Assembly (NCBI GenBank): GCA_018263655.1
Contig: JAANWY010000134.1
Span: forward strand, 1-5,696
DNA: 5,696 nt
From: Anaerolineales bacterium
GTDB taxonomy: Bacteria; Chloroflexota; Anaerolineae; Epilineales; JAANWY01
Reading direction: 5' to 3'
The notes under the pieces were generated by a model. It had not been told where the DNA came from. It did no database searches and was given only the letters and a program-made list of their open reading frames with translations. Below are positions 1-5,378 of this stretch, one piece after another. Positions within the stretch are counted from its first letter, which is position 1, and the number at the start of each line of letters is the position of its first letter. Made by a program: the position numbers and the translations under genes.

Positions 1-822
1 GTCGTTGATGCTGCGGTTGATCTCCGTCATGAAGTGATCCAGGTAGGGTTGGACGATGCGTTTGACGAGCAGCATCTTGCCGTGCCAGATGAGCCGGCGC
101 AGCGGGTTGCGTGGCTTTGGCAACTGAGGCTCGTAGCTGATGGGCGCAATGGTCGATGGCGCATGAACCTCGGTTGCCTGATTTCGCAAATTGGCCAGAG
201 CGTCCAGAATGTCCTCGCACATCGGGTGACGTTGTGTCGGATTCTCGCCCGACTCGGGCTCAGCGAAGCCGGCAAACTCCAAGAAAAAGCACAGCAAACG
301 CGGATGGTAGAACGTCACGTGCCCGAAGTGAATGTAGAACATCTCCAGGTGCGAGTACAATCCGCGCACGTTGGGTGTCGTCAGCACGATGATGCCGCCC
401 GGCTTCAGCGCACGATATGAGCACTGCACCAGCTCAATCACGGTTTCGTGTGGTAGATGCTCGACGAGATGGGCGGCGAAAATGCCATCGACGCTCTCGG
501 CCTTAGCCTCCGCCAGATAGGTGAGGGCGTCCTGATGCACGACGTTCAGGTCGCGCTCCCACGCCGACTCGCAGCACTTCCGGTCGAAGTCCACGCCCAC
601 AGCGTCGATGCCGTGTTCCGCCAGCAGTTCCACGAAGTTGCCCTCGCCGCATCCGAGATCTAGTACGATTTCGCAGTCCTCGAAGAAGGGCAAGTAGAAG
701 CGCTGAAAAGCTTTCTGATCTTCGGGGATGACGGGCAACCAGCGCAGAAAGGCGTAGTCCAGCCCCTCCAGGGAATTGGGATTTCGGGATTGGGATTTCG
801 GGATTGGGATTTCAGACTCCAT
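1..822 (-). CDS. Class I SAM-dependent methyltransferase, C terminus beyond left edge
   Basis: I translated this frame directly: 274 codons run from ATG at 822-820 to base 1 without a stop, so the 3' end lies outside the window. The Rossmann signature LDLGCGEGN is at residues 54-62, the acidic end of strand 2 (VGVDFD) at about 75-80, QDAL at 97-100, the HLVEHLP motif at about 118-124, PGG at 141-143 and TTPNV at 148-152. These fit the Methyltransf_11/23 superfamily. The tail, about residues 235-274 (basic and hydrophobic, PLRRLIWHGKMLLVKRIV), may lead into a membrane-associated or coiled-coil region, as in polysaccharide-modifying methyltransferases; that is inference. The start overlaps the stop of the exporter ATPase by 11 bp with no clear Shine-Dalgarno, which suggests translational coupling. 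Residues 5-17 are translated minisatellite, so the ancestral start was probably further downstream. The likely role is methylating a glycan or glycolipid, but the substrate is unknown. Confidence 0.85.
   Translation of the reverse strand, partial: MESEIPIPKSQSRNPNSLEGLDYAFLRWLPVIPEDQKAFQRFYLPFFEDCEIVLDLGCGEGNFVELLAEHGIDAVGVDFDRKCCESAWERDLNVVHQDALTYLAEAKAESVDGIFAAHLVEHLPHETVIELVQCSYRALKPGGIIVLTTPNVRGLYSHLEMFYIHFGHVTFYHPRLLCFFLEFAGFAEPESGENPTQRHPMCEDILDALANLRNQATEVHAPSTIAPISYEPQLPKPRNPLRRLIWHGKMLLVKRIVQPYLDHFMTEINRSIND
775..815. repeat. 14-bp tandem repeat at the ATPase/methyltransferase overlap
   Basis: Three copies of a 14-bp unit (attgggatttcggg) lie at 775-788, 789-802 and 803-815, the last one diverged at its end. 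Each unit is two related GGGATT-type heptamers. It encodes methyltransferase residues about 4-16 (IPIPKSQSRNPN) and reaches into the ATPase stop codon. Confidence 0.9.
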
Positions 823-2152
823 TGCTACTCTGCCGTTTACTCGTAGGATGCTCAGGTTTGGACTGTGGGGTGGACAAATCCGCAATCCGCAATCCGCAAT
901 CCGAAATGTTACTCTGGTGTTCCCAGCGGCTCGGAATGTAGAACGCGCCGAACTCTTCCCCGATGTCGCCGCGCTGCACTCGAAATGTGTACATCCGATG
1001 GTGGTGATCGTACGGGTGGGCGCACGCGTGGTCGTAGCAGGTGGCCGAGAATTGGTAGGTGCCGGCCAGGAGTGGCAGTGACTCAATGGCGTAGTGGACC
1101 TCGCCCTCCCCTTCGATGTCGTCGATGGGGTAGCCGGCCAGCTTGGTGTTCGGTCCGTTCACGTGCAACCCATCGCTGCGATGGATGGCCACGCCGAAGG
1201 CCGGGTTTTCGATGCGTTTGTGGGCCCGATAGTGGATGCAGGCCGTCATTGATTCGCCGATGCGGAAGACGTGGCGCTCGTTGCCGGCGGCATTCTGGAA
1301 CCGCACGTCGACAATCTCTACCTCGCCCGAGCCCCAACGTTGGGCGACGGTCTCCTGACCGAGCCCTTCACCATGCTGTATCGCCAAACGCTCCTCTTCT
1401 TTCGCCGTCACACTGTCGCGGTACAGATCAATCACTTGCTCCGTCGGTCCCAGGTGCTGCATTTCGCCGTTCTCCAGCCACAGCGCTCGGTCACACAAGT
1501 CGCGCACCGAGTCCAGCGTGTGGGAAACGAAGACGATGGTGATGTCGTGGCTGCGCAGCTCGTCGATCTTGTCCAGACACTTCATCTGGAAGGATTCATC
1601 GCCGACGGCCAGAATTTCGTCGATGAGGAGAACGTCAGGCTCGACGTGGATGGCGACGGCAAACCCCAGGCGCATGGCCATGCCCGACGAGTAGTGCTTG
1701 ACGGGCATGTCGATGAAGCGTTCCATCTCGGAGAAGCGGACGATGTCGGCGTAGTGTTCGTTCATCTCGCGGCGGCTCAGGCCGAGGATCGATCCGTTGA
1801 GGTAGATGTTCTCGCGGCCCGTGAGATCGGGGTGGAAGCCGGCGCCCAATTCTAGCAGTGCTGAGAGCCGGCCGTTGACCTCGATGTCGCCCGCTGTCGG
1901 TTCCAGAATCCGGCTGACGAGCTTCAGCAGCGTGCTCTTCCCCGAACCGTTTGGTCCGATGAGGCCGAGAGCTTCGCCTCGTGCTACCGTGAAGCTGACG
2001 TCACGGACGGCCCACAACTCTTCGTGCCGACCAGTATCGCGGAACAGACCAACGATGACTTCCTGGAAGGACCTGGGACGCTCGTGGTGGACCACGAATT
2101 TCTTAGAGACGTTCTCGAAACGGATGGCTGGCTGTGTCATCTCACTGCTCAT
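812..2152 (-). CDS. wzt: Polysaccharide ABC exporter ATPase with C-terminal carbohydrate-binding domain (Wzt-like)
   Basis: This 446-residue protein is the cytoplasmic ATPase of a two-component polysaccharide exporter. The nucleotide-binding domain spans about residues 8-245: Walker A GPNGSGKST at 66-74, the family-typical LLELGAGFHPDLTGREN stretch at about 99-115, the signature YSSGM at 154-158, Walker B DVLLIDE at 173-179 and the switch histidine at 211. Residues about 275-410 form a second domain that fits the Wzt C-terminal jelly roll; in E. coli O8/O9a this domain reads the modified end of the O-antigen chain. The last 30 or so residues (from ISDCGLRIADL) are translated minisatellite and vector-like low-complexity sequence, so the functional end is probably near residue 412. 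Residue 1 or 5 could be the start; neither has a good Shine-Dalgarno. The 99 bp upstream holds a small palindrome (CGGTT-GAT-AACCG, 2212-2224) but no promoter that I trust. No Wzm permease adjoins it. The downstream methyltransferase overlaps by 11 bp. Confidence 0.93.
   Translation of the reverse strand: MSSEMTQPAIRFENVSKKFVVHHERPRSFQEVIVGLFRDTGRHEELWAVRDVSFTVARGEALGLIGPNGSGKSTLLKLVSRILEPTAGDIEVNGRLSALLELGAGFHPDLTGRENIYLNGSILGLSRREMNEHYADIVRFSEMERFIDMPVKHYSSGMAMRLGFAVAIHVEPDVLLIDEILAVGDESFQMKCLDKIDELRSHDITIVFVSHTLDSVRDLCDRALWLENGEMQHLGPTEQVIDLYRDSVTAKEEERLAIQHGEGLGQETVAQRWGSGEVEIVDVRFQNAAGNERHVFRIGESMTACIHYRAHKRIENPAFGVAIHRSDGLHVNGPNTKLAGYPIDDIEGEGEVHYAIESLPLLAGTYQFSATCYDHACAHPYDHHHRMYTFRVQRGDIGEEFGAFYIPSRWEHQSNISDCGLRIADLSTPQSKPEHPTSKRQSSNGV
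877..904. repeat. 7-bp tandem repeat (AATCCGC)4 in the ATPase 3' end
   Basis: Four head-to-tail heptamers lie at 877-883, 884-890, 891-897 and 898-904, with only the last base of the fourth changed. On the coding strand they read as the DCGLRIAD-type peptide in the ATPase tail. Their GGATT/AATCC core is complementary in sense to the repeat at 775-815, so the two arrays face each other. Confidence 0.92.
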
Positions 2153-2251
2153 TGGAAGTATTCGATAAAAGTGATCGAGGTATGGGAAATGACGAGAGGA
2201 TTACTAGACATCGGTTGATAACCGTCGCACATTCTGGCAAGGCGGTGAAGC

Positions 2252-2713
2252 CTAGCTCCCACTCTTCCGCATACCCTGGCTCCCCGACTCAGACGGCGGG
2301 TGCCAACCAGCCTCGATCCACAGCCGGCGAGCATTGACCAAGGGAGCACGATTGAGCTTCAGGGCGTTGACCGTCGCCCGACCTGTCGGTGTAAGGCCGA
2401 CGATGAGCAGGCCATCTGCCTGCCAGACAAAGTGCTTGGGCCAGTCCTGGGTGCGCGGGTGAAAGAGACGAGCCATTACGTCTGTTTCTGGATCCAGGGC
2501 AGCAATTCGGTCATGCTTGATCAGATTGCAACTCCAACAAGCCAGGCACAGGTTGTCTGGCTTGGTCGCGCCGCCTAATGACTCGGGTATGATGTGATCG
2601 ATCGTGAACTGGGCGCCTACAATGTCCTCAGGCGTCAGGCAATAGCTGCAGCGATGGCGCGACCTTTCAGCTACAACCTGGCGCAGTGCAGGCGGGATGT
2701 GTGTCCGGCTCAT
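2252..2713 (-). CDS. HNH endonuclease
   Basis: This 153-residue protein has a complete HNH zinc-finger nuclease core: CSYC at residues 22-25, FTIDHIIPESLGG at 36-48 with the D39-H40 pair, N54, and CWSCNLIK at 59-66 supplying the second cysteine pair and the conserved Asn and Lys. A C-terminal region of about 85-140 (LFHPRTQDW, then GLTPTGRATVNALKLNR, then ARRLWIEAGWHPP) is, from memory, shared by a subfamily frequent in cyanobacteria and Chloroflexota. The predicted activity is metal-dependent nicking or cleavage of DNA; the target is unknown. The ATG overlaps the TGA of the preceding gene (ATGA, 2710-2713) and has no Shine-Dalgarno of its own, so translation should be coupled. It need not be a restriction enzyme, because no methylase partner or specificity subunit is nearby. 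Confidence 0.9.
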   Translation of the reverse strand: MSRTHIPPALRQVVAERSRHRCSYCLTPEDIVGAQFTIDHIIPESLGGATKPDNLCLACWSCNLIKHDRIAALDPETDVMARLFHPRTQDWPKHFVWQADGLLIVGLTPTGRATVNALKLNRAPLVNARRLWIEAGWHPPSESGSQGMRKSGS

Positions 2714-3132
2714 GAGGCGGACGTTGGGTGGTGCAGGTTCGAGACGTCATAGCCACGGTCTTTGAGCAGAACAGCCGCCTGGGCGCGCACCAGCATGGTG
2801 CGGTCGTAGCGATGCAGCAGGCGTTCGGCCTCTTGTTGCTCCTGCTCCGTCAAGCCCTCGCGCTGCCGCTTCAGCAGCAAGGCCTGCATCCTCTCAGACT
2901 CGGGTGGCGTCAATGTGGTGCGTGCCGCTTGCCAGAGTTCATCATCGGTTAAGAAGGCAAGCTGTGCCATCTCGTCGGCAATGTCGGCTGGCAGATCATC
3001 CAGGGTAGGCAATGCGGCCGCCACAACAGCCACCAGCTCATCTTCGACCGAACGGCGCATCCGACGGGCGCGCTGTTCGATCTGTTGGTAGAGCACATCG
3101 GGCAAACGAACTGTCACTGTTTGCAGGGTCAT
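2710..3132 (-). CDS. Ribbon-helix-helix-like small protein upstream of the HNH nuclease
   Basis: I place the start at ATG 3132 (140 residues). It has a GAGG Shine-Dalgarno 5 nt upstream, and the opening TVTVRLPDVLYQQIEQRA is a classic ribbon-helix-helix strand and helix (residues about 5-40). The reading frame stays open to 3312, but the extra 60 residues cover the promoter, the 5' leader and a translated mobile repeat (CAEPVEVS), so they are rejected. After the N-terminal fold come charged helices, about 50-125 (DDLPADIADEMAQLAFLTDDELWQAA; LLLKRQREGLTEQEQQEAERLLHRYD), ending LVRAQAAVLLKDRGYDV. Proteins of this kind often precede HNH genes in Chloroflexota and cyanobacteria (recalled, not searched). 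It could bind DNA and autoregulate the operon, or act as the partner or antidote of the nuclease; function is unproven. Confidence 0.8.
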   Translation of the reverse strand: MTLQTVTVRLPDVLYQQIEQRARRMRRSVEDELVAVVAAALPTLDDLPADIADEMAQLAFLTDDELWQAARTTLTPPESERMQALLLKRQREGLTEQEQQEAERLLHRYDRTMLVRAQAAVLLKDRGYDVSNLHHPTSAS

Positions 3133-3137
3133 CCTGA

Positions 3138-3141
3138 CCTC
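3138..3141 (-). promoter_or_regulatory. Ribosome binding site deciding the RHH start
   Basis: On the minus strand GAGG is followed by TCAGG and then ATG at 3132, a 5-nt spacing. This site supports the internal Met over the more upstream in-frame ATG at 3312. Confidence 0.7.
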
Positions 3142-3170
3142 GTTTCCAGCCTGCCACGGACTAACTGACA

Positions 3171-3185
3171 CTTCGACAGGCTCAG
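3171..3185. repeat. CTTCGACAGGCTCAG dispersed-repeat motif
   Basis: This 15-mer lies in the leader of the RHH-HNH operon. I recall it as a very frequent intergenic or gene-end sequence in several bacterial groups, where its translation gives CAEPVEVS or FDRLR peptides. Only one copy is in this window, so its repeat status rests on memory. Confidence 0.5.
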
Positions 3186-3220
3186 CACATGTTTTGGACC
3201 TTCGGAATATGGTAACCCGT

Positions 3221-3240
3221 ACCGGGTCTTGTTCCCCGGT
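3221..3240. other. 6-bp hairpin just after the predicted transcription start
   Basis: ACCGGG (3221-3226) pairs with CCCGGT (3235-3240) around an 8-nt loop. CGGG at 3223-3226 can instead pair with CCCG at 3216-3219, so two mutually exclusive stems are possible in the leader RNA of the RHH-HNH operon. Confidence 0.4.
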
Positions 3241-3257
3241 GGAGTTAGCCTTATTAT
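3229..3257 (+). promoter_or_regulatory. Possible divergent plus-strand promoter sharing the same A/T core
   Basis: TTGTTC (3229-3234), a 17-nt spacer and TATTAT (3252-3257) read rightward. The -10 shares its bases with the minus-strand TATAAT, so it may be only the other face of that near-palindrome. If active, its RNA would enter the hairpin-rich region from about 3264. Confidence 0.3.
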
Positions 3258-3282
3258 AGCACGCACCTCGCTGATAGGGCAA
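3253..3282 (-). promoter_or_regulatory. Sigma70-type extended -10 promoter of the RHH-HNH operon
   Basis: Reading on the minus strand, TTGCCC (3282-3277), an 18-nt spacer and a perfect TATAAT (3258-3253) preceded by TGC form an extended -10 promoter. Transcription would start near 3246, giving a leader of about 115 nt before the ATG at 3132. Confidence 0.65.
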
Positions 3283-3345
3283 GAATGGGCGCCAGGAGTC
3301 AGTAATTCTCATTATGGCTCAAATCTGCTCGGTGATGGGCGAAGG

Positions 3346-3381
3346 TCTCCTGACCGATCCCTCTGCGCCTCGGTCAGGAGA
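3346..3381. repeat. 12-bp perfect hairpin
   Basis: TCTCCTGACCGA (3346-3357) pairs exactly with TCGGTCAGGAGA (3370-3381) around a 12-nt loop. Neither strand has a T-run after the stem, so it is not a standard intrinsic terminator. Confidence 0.85.
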
Positions 3382-3392
3382 GGAATCACGCC

Positions 3393-3408
3393 CTCGAACA
3401 AGTTCGAG
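3393..3408. repeat. 7-bp inverted repeat, tight loop
   Basis: CTCGAAC (3393-3399) and GTTCGAG (3402-3408) are exact complements around AA. The adjacent GCGTCC-T-GGACGC (3408-3420) is a further palindrome. Confidence 0.7.
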
Positions 3409-3425
3409 CGTCCTGGACGCTACAA

Positions 3426-3443
3426 CTTGTTGCAGGCAACAAG
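3426..3443. repeat. 7-bp hairpin with 4-nt loop
   Basis: CTTGTTG (3426-3432) pairs with CAACAAG (3437-3443) around CAGG. Confidence 0.7.
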
Positions 3444-3561
3444 CCATCATGTAGCTGAACGTCTGCCTACGCACGTTATCCTAAAGTGTCTGGACGAAGT
3501 GGGCCGGCGAATGGCGTGACATCTCGGGTTCGCGCGGTGATGCAGCGAGCTGCTTGGTGCG

Positions 3562-3582
3562 GATCGATTTACCAAATCGATC
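3562..3582. repeat. 9-bp palindrome with 3-nt loop
   Basis: GATCGATTT (3562-3570) and AAATCGATC (3574-3582) are exact complements around ACC. It could be an operator or an RNA hairpin. It is AT-richer than its surroundings. Confidence 0.8.
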
Positions 3583-3614
3583 TACAACGCGGCTCTTGGG
3601 TATGTTTGCGGAGG

Positions 3615-3687
3615 GCAGGGGCGGCGCGGGTCGGAGAGTTGGTTGGTCCTACTCTTGAAGTGTCAGTCCGACCTGCGTCGCCCCTGC
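3615..3687. terminator. 21-bp stem-loop beside the stop of the 3699-5378 gene, possible terminator
   Basis: The arms 3615-3635 and 3667-3687 are complementary at 19 of 21 positions, with a 31-nt loop. The arm next to the gene begins 11 nt after its stop codon, a normal place for a terminator. There is no U-run on either strand. Both mismatches become G-U pairs in a plus-strand RNA but C-A clashes in a minus-strand RNA, so the fully paired form belongs to the plus strand. It could instead be the structured end of a plus-strand RNA, or an element end. Confidence 0.45.
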
Positions 3688-3698
3688 GAGGGAGGTGG

Positions 3699-5378
3699 CT
3701 AGTTGGCGGTCCAGGCGTCAACTTCGTAGCCACTGGCGCCAAGGTAGGCCTGCATGTAGACGGCCAACATGCGGCCCCAGTGGTAGCCGGCGTTGCTGGA
3801 GACGTAGGGCGCCGTCTTGCACACCGCCCAGTGCGGATTGGGTGGGGTGGTCGCGTACTCGTCCAGAATCCGGTCCAGCCGGCCCTCCCACACGCCGTAC
3901 GAACTCTCGTCACCCCGGTGATGTGCGCTACGACGGACGGGCCAGCCGGCCAAGAGTAGGTCCAGCCCCGCCGGATGCCCGATCTCGGAGATGTACAACT
4001 CGGGGCCGCCGGCCCGTCCGTCGTAGCGCACATACTGCTTGCCGGCTTCGCCCTGACCGCACGGCATTGTCCAGGCGGGGAAGTTGTCCAGGTTGAAGCC
4101 GATGCCGTGCCCCGGAGTGAAGTCGATTAGGAATGTGCCATCGGCGGCGCGCATGCTCTCTCCGGCGCTGCGCAAGAGGACGTCCCACTGCTCGTCGTTC
4201 GGCGCCAACTCAGTCCAGGGACGTTGCTCGCCGAGATCTGAGGCCAAGAGACCGGTGTGGATAAAGCCCCAGGTCCAGCCTGCGTAAGGGATCGATGGCA
4301 TATCGGACGCGTGGTTTTCGATCCAGTACTCGCGCTGTCCATAGGCGCCGCCGGAGGATTCGGCGTTGAGGGTGCGGATGGTGCCGCCGTGGATGGGATC
4401 GGGGCGGTTGTACGACACGGCGTAGTCCACGTAGTGGCGGGCAGCGTCGTAGATCTGGCCGGCGTCGGACATCCGGTCGCCCAAGATTCGCGTAGCCAGC
4501 GTGATGCCGGCACCCATCCAGGACACTTCCTCGGCATTCGTGTTGCCTTTATCAGCGTCCCAGTGGAAGGTCCACGGCTTCTCTGACACGACCTGATGCC
4601 CCTCCAGGGAAAAGGCCTCTGTCTCGGGCGCGGACTGCGTGGTGAACGGCGTGCCCGGGTTCGGGTGCTCGCCCGTCTCCCAGAACTCGGCGTACCAGGC
4701 GCGCGTGATGCCCGATAGCAGTTCTTCGACCCGAGCTTGTTGCTCTGTTGTAAGGAGACCTTGTTTGTACAGCAGATCGGCAAAAATAGACGTGTTCACG
4801 GCGCGCAGCGGATTCTGCCAGATGGCGGCCAGCGTGTCGCGGTGGCTCTCGCCTGACGGACTGTCTGCGGGGCCGTAGACGAATGTCGCCAGGTGATCGA
4901 GCTGCACGTCCAAGTAGTGCTGTGCCCAAACGGCGTGCTCTGCAAACTCGTCGTTGGCCTTCGTCGGATCCCGCCAGGCACTGGTGGCGTGGTACAGGCC
5001 GAGGTAGCCGGCCACCCACTCGTAGCAGGCCCGGCGGTGCGCCCCCTCGCCGAACAGTTCTGGCAGGTCCGGGAAGTCGTGGCAGGCCGCCTCGACGTTG
5101 GCCCGAGCGTTTGCGGCTGACGGTCCGCCGGCCTCGTCAGCGTAGCCGGGGTAGATGTCGGACGGCGGATAGACCTCCAGAAAGCGCTCGACGGCCTGCC
5201 AGACGCGCCGCGCAATCTCGTGGTTGGGATACAGCGCCGGCGTGACCGGTGGCGTGAACGCCATGCGATAGATGTCGAGATCGCCGTCGCGGTCCGAGGC
5301 GAACAGGATGTGGCGTCGGACCGCGTTCCGGTCTGGGCGCCGGACGGCGAGGAGATCGTCTTTCGCTCGGAATGGCAA
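3699..5378 (-). CDS. Uncharacterised large protein, probably an (alpha/alpha)-barrel carbohydrate-active enzyme, with a PD40 remnant at its N terminus
   Basis: The open frame is 559 residues. Residues 1-22 are antisense to a convincing plus-strand PD40 frame and are not real coding; genuine sequence begins about residue 23 (near 5312). HILFASDRDGDLDIYRM (23-39) is the end of a TolB/PD40 propeller blade. A proline linker (43-48) leads to a region of about 500 residues rich in Trp, Tyr, His and Asn. It has helical segments and conserved-looking motifs: NTNAEEVSWMGAG (279-291), YWIENHASDMPSIPYAGWTWG (351-371), FTPGHGIGFNLDNFPAWTMPCG (420-441) and SSNAGYHWGRMLAVYMQ (527-543). The composition and helix spacing suggest an alpha/alpha-toroid glycosidase or lyase acting outside the cytoplasm; I cannot assign a family. 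No signal peptide is visible, as expected if the true N terminus (propeller plus secretion signal) is displaced. The first Met after the PD40 piece is at 5264. The stop is TAG at 3699-3701. Confidence 0.6.
   Translation of the reverse strand: MPFRAKDDLLAVRRPDRNAVRRHILFASDRDGDLDIYRMAFTPPVTPALYPNHEIARRVWQAVERFLEVYPPSDIYPGYADEAGGPSAANARANVEAACHDFPDLPELFGEGAHRRACYEWVAGYLGLYHATSAWRDPTKANDEFAEHAVWAQHYLDVQLDHLATFVYGPADSPSGESHRDTLAAIWQNPLRAVNTSIFADLLYKQGLLTTEQQARVEELLSGITRAWYAEFWETGEHPNPGTPFTTQSAPETEAFSLEGHQVVSEKPWTFHWDADKGNTNAEEVSWMGAGITLATRILGDRMSDAGQIYDAARHYVDYAVSYNRPDPIHGGTIRTLNAESSGGAYGQREYWIENHASDMPSIPYAGWTWGFIHTGLLASDLGEQRPWTELAPNDEQWDVLLRSAGESMRAADGTFLIDFTPGHGIGFNLDNFPAWTMPCGQGEAGKQYVRYDGRAGGPELYISEIGHPAGLDLLLAGWPVRRSAHHRGDESSYGVWEGRLDRILDEYATTPPNPHWAVCKTAPYVSSNAGYHWGRMLAVYMQAYLGASGYEVDAWTAN
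5265..5290 (-). repeat. 26-bp inverted repeat, internal copy
   Basis: This copy encodes RDGDLDIYR on the minus strand and is the exact reverse complement of 5671-5696. Both copies are in frame for the same peptide on their own strand. Confidence 0.95.

Larger units (their letters stand above)
3313..3698. other. Gene-free, hairpin-rich intergenic region
   Basis: I find no convincing protein gene here: the frames that stay open have no recognisable domain, no good ribosome site and no codon bias. Instead there are at least five separate inverted repeats (3346-3381, 3393-3408, 3426-3443, 3562-3582, 3615-3687), well above what random sequence gives. No tRNA or rRNA is recognisable. The region lies between the RHH-HNH promoter and the 3' end of the 3699-5378 gene. 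Confidence 0.6.

Noticed and set aside
1271..1855. 194-residue plus-strand open frame opposite the ATPase
   Set aside because: It is a shadow of the ATPase coding sequence, with no domain or ribosome site.
2149..2349. 66-residue minus-strand frame ahead of the ATPase
   Set aside because: It is Arg-rich, overlaps the HNH 3' end out of frame and has no ribosome site or family resemblance.
2252..2713. Restriction-modification system made from the HNH gene and the methyltransferase at the left edge
   Set aside because: The methyltransferase lacks DNA-methylase motifs (no DPPY-type or PCQ-type motif), belongs to the small-molecule/glycan class and is coupled to the exporter gene.
3133..3312. 60-residue N-terminal extension of the RHH frame starting at 3312
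   Set aside because: It would place the promoter -10, the -35, a hairpin and a dispersed repeat inside the coding sequence. ATG 3132 has a proper Shine-Dalgarno and begins the recognisable fold.
3164..3667. 11-bp inverted repeat ACTGACACTTC (3164-3174) / GAAGTGTCAGT (3657-3667) as terminal repeats of a 504-bp mobile element
   Set aside because: By rough estimate a few 11-bp inverted matches at any distance are expected by chance in 5.7 kb. The match does not extend, and there is no target-site duplication.
3313..3698. CRISPR array
   Set aside because: The inverted repeats all differ from one another, and there is no regular direct-repeat and spacer pattern.
3486..3959. 157-residue plus-strand open frame in the hairpin region
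   Set aside because: Its second half is antisense to the 3699-5378 protein, its first half is built from hairpin sequence, and no motif is visible.
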